DNA from: Cymbomonas tetramitiformis | Taxonomy: Eukaryota; Chlorophyta; Pyramimonadophyceae; Pyramimonadales; Pyramimonadaceae | Direction of reading: 5' to 3' | Assembly (NCBI GenBank): GCA_001247695.2 | Contig: LGRX02034699.1 | Location: forward strand, 1-64,000 | Length of the DNA stretch: 64,000 nt | The notes under the pieces: model-generated | The model's input: the letters and a program-made list of their open reading frames with translations, nothing else | The model's database searches: none | What the model was told of the DNA's origin: nothing | Shown here: positions 22,645-33,020 of the stretch, piece after piece | Layout of the letters: each line of letters starts with the position of its first letter | Position numbering within the stretch: position 1 is the first letter of the stretch | Program-made: the position numbers and the translations under genes

Positions 22645-25600
22645 CTGGCCGGCGACCAGTCCCCGACCCTGCCCTCCGGGGAAGTGAGGTCACACCCTGA
22701 TGATCAGACCCTCTCCGCCCTGGAGAAGCGGTCAGAACCAGTGGAACCCCGACGCGCACGAGGACGCAGAGACCCTTGGGGCCATCGACCTCACCCCCAG
22801 AACGTGGCCTTCACCTCTGGAACCCGCTTGCGACGCACCTACCGCTCAGCTGGTGCCCCATCGCTGCCGAGGGATGACCTGACCAGCCACCCCCTTGCAG
22901 AAAGCGCCTCTTTCGACGAGCCGTCACTACCTCTTGATGACGGCCCTGCTTACACACAGGCAAGGATCGAGGGTCGGAGGGGGCGGCGAGTTCCCCGGCA
23001 CAGACCCCCCATTATGGGCAGCAACCGTGGAGAGCCCCGCGATCTTCGCCCCCAACCACGTGTTGTCCTACCATTACCCAACTATCAGTCCAACCTTGCG
23101 GATCCGCGGAAGAGGCTGACTGCGTGGCACTGGAAGAGAGATCTGTATTCTCTCCCCCTTGAAGTCGCCATGCAAAAGGTTCGCAGAGCTCTGCGCAAAT
23201 CCCCGGAGGCTGCCAAAGACCTGGTGGATAAGATGTGGGAGCGCACCCGTAGCCGCATACGCTCTGGGAGCCGATCGCCGAAGGAGCACGTGAACCGCGC
23301 CAACCAGCTGGCGGAGAGGGTACGCATTGCTCGTGAGCCTCAAGATCGCAGGGAGGGCCATCAGCGCATAGCACTGTGGCACCTCCTCTCACACGACGGT
23401 CACCAGCAGGTCCTCGAGTCCCCTAGCACCAGCTCCTCCGACCTCTACGCGGCTTGGAGAGAGCTGTCGCCCGCCGAGCAGCTGGAGGCGATCGCCACTT
23501 CGAGCCCAGACTCCTTCCCCGGTAGCAGGTTGTGGGAAAAGGAGGGTGCACGAAGAGCAGCAACGAGATCCTCGACCTCTCTCTGCACCCTGGACACTGA
23601 AGTGGGCACGATACCCGGGACAGCGGGAGACGTGGGCTTACCTGGCGCCTGGTGCAGCCTACACGCAGTACACCAGTACAAGATGAGGAAGCTGGGTCCC
23701 AGCCCCTTGGGAGCATTCCCTCCATCATCCTCACTGGTCGAGCCCACGACAGAGACGACATCCTCGCACCATGACAACGCGCCGGCTACCCCGGGAGGAA
23801 ACCTTGAAGGTTCATCCGACTGCGTAGTGGCAGAGGAAACCTCTACATCCAGCTCGCTTTGCTTCACCCAACAGATGACCACCGTCAGAACGCACGAAGC
23901 AGATGAAGCGCCGCCCCGCCTCGACAGCCACCCCATCGCTGAAGACCCCGAGGTTATGGGAGAGGAGCCCTCAGTTGATTCGCTCTGCTACACCCAGCAG
24001 ATGGCAGCAGCTGGGACCCCTGAGGCGAGAACTGATCATCAGAGCTCCCACCAACTCGCCCACAACTTCCCCACTAGCAGCCCTCAGCATGACGAGGATC
24101 CCCTCACCCATAGCAGTCTCACCAACAGTGTCGCTACCCATGTGAGCCCCACAGCAAGCGGCATTACCCACGTGAGCCCCACAGTAAGCGGCACTACTCA
24201 TGTAAGCCCTACCACCAGCGGCACCACCCATGTGAGCCCTACCACCAGCGACACCACCCATGTGAGCCCTACCACCAGCGACACCACTCATGTCAGCCCC
24301 ACCTCGAGCGAAAGCACCTCAGCGGGTACCCTGTTGACGGCGAGTGTGGACAACCTCGTCAGCCACCCGACTGAAGATGTTGACTTGCTGGATGAGGAGT
24401 TCTACGCCGCGTGTAGGCAGACGTTGGAGGAATGCCGCGAGGCCTCGGACAACCTCCTCCCCAACCTTAAGTGCAAAAGCATACGCACGGATGGGGGAGT
24501 TCAGTGGAAGACCGACATTGAGGGTACCCTCGCAGCGGCACATGACGAAGAAGGACCGCTGCTGCTGGTGTTCTATGCAACCCTCAGAGGGCATACGGTC
24601 AAGGTGCTGATCGACTCGGGGGCCTCTGACAACTTCATCTCGGAGCAGAGCGCCAAGCGATGTGGCCTCACGACACGAGCTGGCTCCGAGATGCGTGTCA
24701 CCTTGGCGGATGGATCTGTGAAGATCACTGGCGCCACTGCGTACGCCAAGTTTAACACGCACACCACCACGGGCACCTATACAGAGAACGCCCTTGCCCT
24801 TCGAATCCTACCACTGGGTATACAGGTGGATGTTATTCTTGGCGGAAGGTGGTTGCGCAGTCACTCTCCTGTTACTCTGGGCTATGAAGGGAATGGTTCC
24901 GTCTCCTTCCTCAGGAAGTCCCGCAGTGGTAAGATTGGAGATAGCGTCACCATCACAGGCTGTTCTCCTGGGAAAGCATCTGGAGACAAGTCTCCGAAGG
25001 GCACGGCCTGTGCGGGATTGGTGGATGAGGTGTTCCTGACCCCCGCCCAGTTGAAGAAGTACCCGGTGTACGCGGAGACGCAGAAGCTGCGCGGCAATGA
25101 CGACCCGGGGATACAACCCGCCTGGCTCATGATGGCCGAGAAGTCCCCCGATGATACTACTTCTGCCTTTGCAGCCACGGCTATCGACTCTGAGAACGCC
25201 GAACCCGCTACGGATACTGAAGACGCAGAAGTGGGCCCTGAGTGGACCCTCAAGTTTCAGGACTTCTGGGGCGAGGAGTACAAGAAGGAGATGACGACTG
25301 CTCTACCGAACATTGATGGACTCAGACATGACCCCCAAGATGAGGCCAACATCAACCTGGACCCTGAGCTGAGCAAGAAGGGGCCGCCCTGCCAGCGCAT
25401 CTACAAGAAGTCTGCAGAGGAACTCCGCCAACTTCGAGAACGCGTCGAGACCTTGATGTCCAAGGGCTACATCCGACCCTCGTCCAGTCCTTATGCAGCT
25501 CCCTGCCTGATGGTCCCCAAACCAGGGAACCCCAAGGAGCTGCGACTGGTGATCGACTACCGGCTTCTCAACCGCCAGACGGTTAAGGACAAGTACCCTC

Positions 25601-28284
25601 TCCCAGACATCCAGATGATGTTCGACGAGATGCAGGGTGCGAAGTTCGACGCGGTGGATGGTTTCTGGCAAGTTCCGATGGCTCCAGGGGATGTCGAGAA
25701 GACCGCCTTCACCACCCAGATGGGGTCATATGAGTGGTTGGTCATGCCGCAGGGGCTGCAGAATTCGCCGTCTCAGTACCAGCGACGGATGCAGCGGGCT
25801 TTGGGCCATCTCCCATTTGTCCGAATCTTCATCGATGACGTGGTCGTCTTCAGTAACACCGCTGCAGAGCACTACGAGCACGTCAAGCAGTTGCTCCTGA
25901 CGTGCAGGGAGAAGGGTGTCTTCCTCAAGAGATCCAAGTGCCAACTGTTGAAGAAATCCTTGCGGTTCCTTGGTCACTGCATCTCCGCGGATGGCTGCAG
26001 ACCCCAACACGACAAGGTGGCTGCAGTGAGGGACTGGCCCGAGCTGGAGACGGTTACCCACGTCAGGCAGTTCTTGGGTCTGGCGGGGTATTACCGCAGA
26101 TTCATTCACTGTTTCTCCGAGATCGCCCAGCCCCTCACCCGGTTGACCAAGTCGGACGTACCTTGGGAATGGGGCCCCATGCAGCAGTGGGCCTTCGAGG
26201 AGCTGAAGAAGGCCCTCACATCGGCACCAGTGCTCGCCTTGCCCAACATTAAGGGCGCCGCAGACGGCACAGCACCTTTCGTGGTGCAGACGGATGCCAG
26301 CGGCATCGCCCTTGGGGGAGTACTGATGCAAGACAATGGAGATGGTCTTGGGCTGCGCGTGATAGCATACGAGAGCCGCCAATTCTCGGCCGCCGAACAG
26401 AATTACCACACCGGCGAGCGTGAACTAGGTGCCCTGCATCATTGTACCACCGTCACCTGGCGGCATTACCTCATCTTCACCAACTTCCGCATCCAGGGTG
26501 ATCACCGCCCCCTTGAATGGCTGATGGAACCTGGCAGAGAGCTCAGCCGCAGACAGGCACGCTGGTACATGGATCTGGTGGAGGTGGGAGTCCCGCGAAT
26601 GGAGTACATCAAGGGGGCGCTACTGCTGGTACCAGACGCCCTGTCCAGAAGACCCGACTTCAAGGACAAGGACGTTCGCGAAGGGTTGAAGGAAGCAGGA
26701 GTGATCGACCCCACCTCAGACCTGCCGAAAGACCCTCTGGCAACGCTGGAGTCCGAATGCTTCTCCAGCTCACCACCCGCGGCTCATCCCCACTGGGCCC
26801 AGACGGTTGATTGTTGGCTCTCAGCAGTGGAAACCCTCTCCGTGGCAGAGCAGGCCATGAGAATGGGGGAGACCATCGCTCTCGTTAATCCGAAGCTCTA
26901 TAAGGGAATGAAGGAGGATCACCTTGACTTCGACATGCCTGACTGGCCTGAAGCTGATAGCGCGAAGCCGACAGAAGCTCCACATGGACCCCCTGACCGA
27001 GCTCCACCTCAGATAAGGATAACGAAGAGTATGTCACGCGCTGGGAAAGCCTCTACGACCCCAGCGCCCCCACAGTTGGTGTCACCGAAGACGCGAACGC
27101 CTACATCACGAGCTGACGCATCGGCGGCGCCCACTGAGAAGGTGCCAGCGAGCTCACCACCCCCGCAGAAGGCGCCCCAGCAGTCAGCTCCATCCCCGGT
27201 CCTTTACCCACAGAAACGACAGGCTTCCCTCCCAGAGGACTCGCAGAATTGGCGTGTCCGAGCAGAGTACTCCTCGAAGTACGCCGAGAAGTTTGGACCC
27301 TTCGATGTGGACGCCTGTTGTGACTTTGGCGGCCGCAACAGACAGGCGGATAGATTCTGGACAGACTGCCTTTCAGAGAAATGGAGGGGCCTTCGGATTT
27401 GGTGTAACCCTCCATATAACTCCAAACACGTTACTGTCGAGGCGATTCTGAACAAGTACATCACAGAATGGAAGGCGGACCCAGAAAACACCTCAGCAGT
27501 CTTCGTCCTACCAGATCACCAGTCCAAGCTCCCCGCGTGGCGCAAACTATTCAGAAAGGCCAATATGCAGATCGTGGAGGTCGTCCCTACTCACGATGAT
27601 AAGGGCGAACCTAATCAGTTCTTCGAGAACCCAGATGGGAAGGCCTTCGACCTTCGCTGGCCTGTTCTGATAGTGCACGCCCCCCCCGCCAAACCACAGC
27701 CAGCACGCGTGAGACATCCGCGAACGGCTCCCGCTGTGATAAGGACGGGTGAGGCAGCAGCCTTCAGGGACACAATCTCCCAGCAGTCGGACTCGAAGTT
27801 CCTGCGTGCGTTGAAAGCGGAGTACACCCGAGAGGGATCACTCCGTTCGCTGCGAGAGAAGGTGAAGGCGGCGCCACACCAATGCCTACAGGACTTCAGG
27901 CTGGTGGGTGAGGTAGTTTGGAGAACCGCAGCAGGGAGATATCAGTTGGTGCTGGGGGAGGATTCTCCACTTCGGGAGGTAGTGATTCGTCATGCTCACG
28001 AGTCATTGTCCTCAGGTCACACTGGGCGAGACAAGACTCTGGAAAGAGTGCTGCGACGCTTTTATTGGCGTGGTGCTGCAGAGGATGTGGGCACCTGGGT
28101 TGCATCCTGCGCGGTGTGCCAATCAGTGAGACCGCGGGGAACTTACCCGGATGGGTTGCTAAACCCTCACAGCATCCCGAACAGATCATGGCAAGATGTC
28201 GCGGTGGACTTCGTCACCGGCCTGCCAGTATCAGAAAGGGGTAATGACGCTTTCGTGGCGACGTGGCCTTCACGTGCAAGCTGA
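22645..28284 (+). CDS. Pol: protease, RT, RNase H, inserted NPPY methyltransferase-like domain, integrase N part
   Basis: It is in frame with Gag after the TGA. A ~600-residue Ser/Thr/Pro-rich linker includes a THVSPT repeat (24,136-24,300). Numbering from 22,684, the protease DSGASDNFIS lies near residue 642. RT holds LRLVIDYRLLNRQ, MPQGLQNSPSQYQ and the catalytic FIDD near 1,048. RNase H has QTDASGIALGG near 1,200. Next comes an extra domain, about 1,520-1,670, with FDVDACCDFGGRNRQADRF and WCNPPYNSKH (NPPY near 1,574), then VFVLPDHQSKLPAWRKLF. This pattern matches phage/Dam-type N6-adenine methyltransferases. Integrase follows with HAHESLSSGH...CAVC (HHCC) near 1,769 and the first catalytic Asp in VAVDFVTGLP. 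The frame is lost near 28,265 by one missing base, inside the integrase core. Confidence 0.92.
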   Translation: MAGDQSPTLPSGEVRSHPDDQTLSALEKRSEPVEPRRARGRRDPWGHRPHPQNVAFTSGTRLRRTYRSAGAPSLPRDDLTSHPLAESASFDEPSLPLDDGPAYTQARIEGRRGRRVPRHRPPIMGSNRGEPRDLRPQPRVVLPLPNYQSNLADPRKRLTAWHWKRDLYSLPLEVAMQKVRRALRKSPEAAKDLVDKMWERTRSRIRSGSRSPKEHVNRANQLAERVRIAREPQDRREGHQRIALWHLLSHDGHQQVLESPSTSSSDLYAAWRELSPAEQLEAIATSSPDSFPGSRLWEKEGARRAATRSSTSLCTLDTEVGTIPGTAGDVGLPGAWCSLHAVHQYKMRKLGPSPLGAFPPSSSLVEPTTETTSSHHDNAPATPGGNLEGSSDCVVAEETSTSSSLCFTQQMTTVRTHEADEAPPRLDSHPIAEDPEVMGEEPSVDSLCYTQQMAAAGTPEARTDHQSSHQLAHNFPTSSPQHDEDPLTHSSLTNSVATHVSPTASGITHVSPTVSGTTHVSPTTSGTTHVSPTTSDTTHVSPTTSDTTHVSPTSSESTSAGTLLTASVDNLVSHPTEDVDLLDEEFYAACRQTLEECREASDNLLPNLKCKSIRTDGGVQWKTDIEGTLAAAHDEEGPLLLVFYATLRGHTVKVLIDSGASDNFISEQSAKRCGLTTRAGSEMRVTLADGSVKITGATAYAKFNTHTTTGTYTENALALRILPLGIQVDVILGGRWLRSHSPVTLGYEGNGSVSFLRKSRSGKIGDSVTITGCSPGKASGDKSPKGTACAGLVDEVFLTPAQLKKYPVYAETQKLRGNDDPGIQPAWLMMAEKSPDDTTSAFAATAIDSENAEPATDTEDAEVGPEWTLKFQDFWGEEYKKEMTTALPNIDGLRHDPQDEANINLDPELSKKGPPCQRIYKKSAEELRQLRERVETLMSKGYIRPSSSPYAAPCLMVPKPGNPKELRLVIDYRLLNRQTVKDKYPLPDIQMMFDEMQGAKFDAVDGFWQVPMAPGDVEKTAFTTQMGSYEWLVMPQGLQNSPSQYQRRMQRALGHLPFVRIFIDDVVVFSNTAAEHYEHVKQLLLTCREKGVFLKRSKCQLLKKSLRFLGHCISADGCRPQHDKVAAVRDWPELETVTHVRQFLGLAGYYRRFIHCFSEIAQPLTRLTKSDVPWEWGPMQQWAFEELKKALTSAPVLALPNIKGAADGTAPFVVQTDASGIALGGVLMQDNGDGLGLRVIAYESRQFSAAEQNYHTGERELGALHHCTTVTWRHYLIFTNFRIQGDHRPLEWLMEPGRELSRRQARWYMDLVEVGVPRMEYIKGALLLVPDALSRRPDFKDKDVREGLKEAGVIDPTSDLPKDPLATLESECFSSSPPAAHPHWAQTVDCWLSAVETLSVAEQAMRMGETIALVNPKLYKGMKEDHLDFDMPDWPEADSAKPTEAPHGPPDRAPPQIRITKSMSRAGKASTTPAPPQLVSPKTRTPTSRADASAAPTEKVPASSPPPQKAPQQSAPSPVLYPQKRQASLPEDSQNWRVRAEYSSKYAEKFGPFDVDACCDFGGRNRQADRFWTDCLSEKWRGLRIWCNPPYNSKHVTVEAILNKYITEWKADPENTSAVFVLPDHQSKLPAWRKLFRKANMQIVEVVPTHDDKGEPNQFFENPDGKAFDLRWPVLIVHAPPAKPQPARVRHPRTAPAVIRTGEAAAFRDTISQQSDSKFLRALKAEYTREGSLRSLREKVKAAPHQCLQDFRLVGEVVWRTAAGRYQLVLGEDSPLREVVIRHAHESLSSGHTGRDKTLERVLRRFYWRGAAEDVGTWVASCAVCQSVRPRGTYPDGLLNPHSIPNRSWQDVAVDFVTGLPVSERGNDAFVATWPSRAS
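27262..27700 (+). other. Adenine-methyltransferase-like domain inside Pol
   Basis: The region between RNase H and integrase contains FDVDACCDFGGRNRQADRF (SAM-binding-side motif), then the class-defining NPPY at about 27,406-27,417, then a hydrophobic strand SAVFVLPD and a WRKLF helix. The order and spacing follow phage Dam-type enzymes, in which the D-rich strand precedes NPPY by about 35 residues. All key residues seem present, so activity is plausible. The target base is inferred only from NPPY. Confidence 0.75.
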
Positions 28285-30254
28285 CGAAGATGGTCCACGT
28301 TATACCGATGAACTTCGGCGACAGCTCTGCAGCTGTGGTGGCCAGAATCTACTTTGACTCGGTGTGGCGCTTGCATGGCACACCTATGAAATTTGTCTCT
28401 GACCGTGACCCGCGGTTTCAAGATGCTTTCTGGCAGGAACTCATGAGACTGATGGGTGTGAAAGTGGCTCGCACCACGCCGTACAACCCTCGGTCTGACG
28501 GCCAAGCGGAACACAGCAACAGAGTTATTGAGGATATGCTCAGGTCCTTCGTGGACGCCAATGTGGAGGACTGGGACTTGTTCACCACTAACGTGGAGTT
28601 CGCGATCAATGACTCCAGAAGTGGATCTACTGGCTTCACGCCATTTGAGCTAGTGTTTGGGTTCTCGCCGCTGTCGCAGTTGGACCTTTTCCTGGAGGCC
28701 GCGCAGTCCACCGCTGGACGACGAACAGGGGGAGTAGGCACCGCACACGAGGTGGCCGCGAAATTTTCGTCGCAGCTGCGGGACGCCAGGCAGCGGTTGG
28801 AGCTGGCTCAACAGCGACAGCGCGAGCAGTTTGATCGCAGACACGGACAGCGGGAGTATGCTGTTGGAGATCTGGTCTGAATAGAAGCGAAACACCTTAC
28901 AGAGAAGGTGATGGATCGCTCCATCTGCAGGAAGTTGACCAAGCGCTGGCATGGACCGGTCCCTGTGACCGAACGCTTCTTCAGTGATGTGCAGATGACC
29001 ATGCCAGAGGCTGACAGGGGAGCTCCAGTAGCCTACCGTCTACGCCTCCCTCCACACTGGCGGATACACGACGTGTTCGCTCAACACCGCCTCAAACCGT
29101 ACACCAGCGGTCAAGATGCTTTCGCCGCACGAGATCGCCTAGCAGTACCGGAAGAGGTGGTAGTGGACGGTCAGAAGGAAGCACACGTTGAGCGTATTCT
29201 TGCACGTCGGGTGCGGTCTGTTCGAGGAAAAGAGGTGGAAGAGTGGAAGGTTCGCTGGACTGGCTACTCCAAAGCGCACGACCAATGGAGGACGCGTGAC
29301 AAACTCGAACGCGGAGGTCCACTTCAACAGCTTCGTGAATTCGAGCAAGCGAGACTGCACATGGAAGCACAAGTTCGCGACGAAGCCACTCGGCGACGCG
29401 AGCAACGTGGCCGTCACTCTGCTCAAGCTGGAATGACACTGGCTCACCTCATCACTAACCCCTGCGATGAACTGGACCAGCTCGAACAGATGGAACATGA
29501 TATCCCTCTGCCGTGGGAACGTCAAGAGCGTACGGAAGATGGGTCGTTGGCACTGGTGACAGAGCTGCTGGCAATACAGACGGAAGTAACCCGCATGCCC
29601 AGAATTCTTGTACTTTTCAGCGGCACTGGCTCAGTAGAGAGAGAATTCCTGAATTGCTTCCCCTCCGCTTCAGTGGTGACCCTCGACTCCGAACACATCT
29701 GGCATCCCACTCATGTGCATGACATCCTACAGTGGGACTACAAACAATACCCGCCTGGATTCTTCGATGTCGTTTGGGCAAGTCCCCCCTGTAGGCAGTA
29801 CAGCCAAGCGCGCACCACTGGAGGACCCCCTGATCTTCCCCAGGCTGACAAAATCGTACGGCGAGCATTGCAGATCATTGACTACTTGGAGCCAAAACAT
29901 TGGTTCATGGAGAACCCCAGAGGTCGCTTCCCCAACGCGCTGCGGCTTCGCCCCATGATGCGTCAACTTCCTCCCCCGCTGGTGTGTACCTACTGCATGT
30001 ACGGCACGCAGTACATGAAGCCCACCTGCATATGGACGAACTCAGCACCACCCACGCCCCTGCTACGCTGTACTGCTTCGACACCGTGTGCGTGCAGATG
30101 GGCAACCGGTGCTCATCCAGAGACTGCTCAGCTGGGACCTCATCCGCAGCAGACTGGAGCGGGCCAATCCGCGAGCGTATATCCCGTGCCAGCGCCCCTG
30201 CTGCGACAACTTTTCCGACATTTACGCCTCCGCAAGACTGAAGACCCGCTTTAG
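28263..30254 (+). CDS. Pol C part: integrase core, chromodomain, C5-methyltransferase-like domain (one nonsense codon)
   Basis: It continues Pol in the next frame. The integrase core gives FVSDRDPRFQ (second Asp) and NPRSDGQAEHSNRVIEDML (Glu). A TGA at 28,878-28,880 replaces the Trp expected in GDLVW, a position usual in gypsy integrase tails. The frame then continues with the GPY-like region. The chromodomain spans about 29,152-29,346 (HVERILARRVRS, EWKVRWTGYSKAHDQW). From 29,600 a methyltransferase-like domain reads ILVLFSGTGSVEREF (SAM motif I), an LD acidic end of strand 2, DVVWASPPCRQYSQA (motif IV with the catalytic-type Cys), and HWFMENPRG (motif VI). YCMYGTQYMKPTCIWTN follows. These are C5-cytosine methyltransferase hallmarks. 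The single frameshift and stop make this copy inactive. Confidence 0.88.
29597..30100 (+). other. C5-cytosine-methyltransferase-like domain downstream of the chromodomain
   Basis: Motif I (LFSGTGSVEREF), motif IV (SPPCRQYSQA) and motif VI (MENPRG) occur in the canonical order within about 110 residues, and all three key elements are intact. The tail after about 30,100 becomes low in similarity and Pro/Arg-rich, so a target-recognition region is either short or degraded. Confidence 0.75.
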
Positions 30255-30427
30255 ATTCCAAGCGGCACCCTCCTTCGTGAAAGTGGTGCCCTGGTAGCGG
30301 CAGGCAAGTTGTGCTCGAAGAGGAACCAGAGAACCTAAGAACTGGAAACAGAAAGGAACCAGAAAACCTAAGAACTGGAACTTAGATGGGTACCTTAGCG
30401 GAGTGATCCCAGGAGGTAGACCACTCC

Positions 30428-30443
30428 TAAGGGGGGGGAGAGT
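30428..30443 (+). other. Polypurine tract
   Basis: AAGGGGGGGGAGAG followed by TT lies directly before the 3' LTR start at 30,444. This is the priming site for plus-strand synthesis. Confidence 0.85.
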
Positions 30444-31121
30444 TGTGCCCGGAGGCACAGCGTGAGCCGATATGCCTATGCGTCTATATGTGTGTCATCG
30501 GGGGTAATCTGGGATTGGCACGATGACAGTGAAATTGGGCTTGAAATCACGATGAGAATGAATACCAGATGTCCGGGGTATGACACTATGACACTATGAC
30601 ACTATGACAGTATGACACTATAGTAGTATGACAGTACTGTGGGGGGTGTCATCGTGGCACTCAGTCAGACCCTCGAAGAATGGTCAGATTCGCATCGGGG
30701 TTGAAAAGACAATGAAATCGAATATCAGATGTCGGGACAGTATGACAGTATGACACTATGACAGTATGACAGTATGACAGTACAGTAGTATGACAGTACT
30801 GTGGGGCAGTCATCGTGTCAGTCTGTCGACATAACATCTGAATCGAGAATGACGAATCGGAATTAGAAATGAGATCGGATCGGGAATTGAACGTTGAGCC
30901 GAAGTGTGACATCGGCTCTCGAGTGGTTGACCCTGCAACCTGAGTGACGAGTGAATAAGTGGAGCACTTGAGAAGTGTTTAGCCTTCAGAACTCGGAACC
31001 GAATTATCGTTTGTACCTCAATCTGGCCCTGATCCAGTATATTATAAAATCCGAATTGTATACCTTTGCACGTTCAATCAAAAACATATTTCCGAGCATC
31101 TGTCGTAGTGCCCCTGGCACA
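30444..31121 (+). repeat. 3' LTR of the chromovirus
   Basis: 678 bp, nearly identical to the 5' LTR except for copy-number changes in the TATGACA(C/G)TA blocks, a short change near 30,970 (GCACTTGAGAAGTG) and a few substitutions. Confidence 0.95.
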
Positions 31122-31189
31122 ATATTTGTGGTAGACATAGGGGTATAATTATGATGAGGAGAAGTTTGCATGATTGTTGTAGTTTCCTA

Positions 31190-31510
31190 TTTGTTGCATG
31201 GTATCAGAATACTTTAGCAATGATTGTTGTGATTATGATGAAATAGTTGCTGTGATTATGATAAAAGTAATTGCTGTAATTATGATGAAATAATTGCCGT
31301 GATTATGGAAAAATAATTACGGCGATGATGACAAAATAATTGCTGCGACTGTGGTGAAATGATTACTGAAATATGACGAAAATAACTGTTGTAACTATCA
31401 TGATAGAATTGCTATGATTATGATGAAATAGTTGCTGTGATTACGATGAAATAATTGCTGTAATTATGATGAAAAATAATTGCTGTGATTGTGATGTAGT
31501 AATGCGATTA
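31190..31510. repeat. ~27-bp GATTATGATGAAATAATTGC tandem repeat
   Basis: About eleven degenerate units of TTGCTGTGATTATGATGAAA(A)TAA lie between the chromovirus and the DIRS-like element. Confidence 0.9.
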
Positions 31511-31728
31511 GAAAAAATAATTAAGGTGACCCGATTGATGAAAGGTTACATGCTTATGACAGGCTGAAATTAAACAATATTGATTAGGGAGGGTGTTGTG
31601 ATTTTGACTCAGATTGTGGCTCCGTATGATTATTACATTATTATTACGTGCATTATCAGAGTGGGGGCGAGAAGATGTTACTGCTGTAACACATTATTAT
31701 CCATGTTTGTATCAAGACAAATAACGTT

Positions 31729-32406
31729 ATGTCAGTGTTTCTTCAACCTCAAGTAAAATGTGAGATGGATGGTGGTATGAGGGGGCAGGCTCCCTTGGGA
31801 TTGGCATCGACGGGAATGCCGGGATTCGACATTGAGGCATACGTGGACTCGGTACGGTTCCAGAAATCCATGCAAGAGGAGACCAAGGGGGTCTCCAACT
31901 GGTTGAAAGCTCACCGATTGAGCAGCGAGCTGTTGGAGTGGTGCCTGACCCCGGGGAAGGCGGTGCCGGAGATACCGAAGCTGATGCGGAAGGTGGCAGC
32001 TGCTTTTGGCCTGCCGGGAACCAGTTCTAGGGAGCCGGAGACTCCTCAGTCCTTGTATTCCCTTGCCACTCGCATTGAGAGGGAGCTGGCAGGCGGTACT
32101 AGGGATGCGTCCTTGCCGGACAACCACATTGCCCTGTTTGCACATCAACAAATCAGAGCTACGGTTCCAGAGTGCGAGAAGGATGATGCGCACGAGTCAG
32201 AACTGCAGATGTTCATCAAGACTCAATCCAAGAAGGCCTACTCGTTATCGGGAGCCACTAGGCAAATTACGACCAAACCTGGAGCTCCTGCAGACTGCAA
32301 TGCCAAGTGCCCGAAGTGCCAGGGGTCACATATGCTGCGGGACTGTAAGTCTCCTTATGCGTTGAACACGGATGGATCCATCAATGTGACTGTACAAACG
32401 GAATAA
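31729..32406 (+). pseudogene. Gag-like protein of the DIRS element
   Basis: The 225-codon frame starts with ATG. A helical middle (FQKSMQEETKGVSNWLKAHR) is followed by a knuckle CPKCQGSHMLRDC, spaced C-x2-C-x3-H-x4-C, one residue shorter than the usual CCHC. It ends with TAA at 32,406. The position ahead of RNase H and RT supports a nucleocapsid role (inference). It is intact as an ORF even though the element is not. Confidence 0.65.
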
Positions 32407-32619
32407 GCATGCCAAGGTGAATAACCAAAACCAGTTGGCTCAGTTGCCACCACCCCCTCAGAGGGAGCCTGCCTGAAGTCGTCGAGGTTACCAGAATTCT
32501 GGGCTGTATAATTATGCAAATATTGTAGCATTAATTTGAGAGCGGGCCAGGATGCCTGTCTTACCATGTACCAACAGATTCCGGGTTGTACTATTAAGTA
32601 GAAATGCATGGTTTCATGT

Positions 32620-33020
32620 GGACTGAATTTACTTGATATGTTGATTTTGCATTCTGTTATTTTGCTCTACGCTAGATTTCAAAAATTTCAATTTTGGCTG
32701 ATTTTGCTCTACGTTAGATTTCAGATTTCAGTCTTCGGGATGCTTGATTTCGGATTTGGATTTGTTTTTTAGGCTCTACGTCAGATTTCCAAAATTTCAA
32801 CTTTGGCTGAGTTTGCTCTACGTCAGTTTCAGATTTCAGTTCTTGGAATGCTGATTTCAGATTTACAAACCAATTTCAGCATTTTAACATCGTCACTTCG
32901 CTCAGCGTTAGTTTCAGATTTCAATTTTGATTAATTTGATATATGGTGGATTTCAGATTTCAATTTTGGAATGCTGGATTTCAGAATGGCAATTGTTATT
33001 AGCTTCTGCCGATGGGCAGT
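32620..33020. repeat. Degenerate TTTGCTCTACGTCAGATTTC repeat
   Basis: Irregular units of GCTCTACG(T/C)(T/C)AGATTTCAGATTTCA recur about every 60-70 bp between the Gag-like and RNase H-like frames. Confidence 0.75.

Larger units (their letters stand above)
17373..31121 (+). mobile_element. 13.75-kb Ty3/gypsy chromovirus with two DNA-methyltransferase domains
   Basis: LTRs at 17,373-18,041 and 30,444-31,121 begin TGTGCCCGGAGG and end CCCCTGGCACA. The TSD is ATATT (17,368-17,372 and 31,122-31,126). A TGGTATCA primer-binding site follows the 5' LTR, and a polypurine tract precedes the 3' LTR. The gene order is a small ORF, Gag, protease, RT, RNase H, an NPPY methyltransferase-like domain, integrase, chromodomain and a C5-methyltransferase-like domain. 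The LTRs differ by few substitutions outside a minisatellite, implying recent insertion. One frameshift and one nonsense codon inactivate this copy. At 13.7 kb it is much longer than typical Ty3/gypsy elements. Confidence 0.95.
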
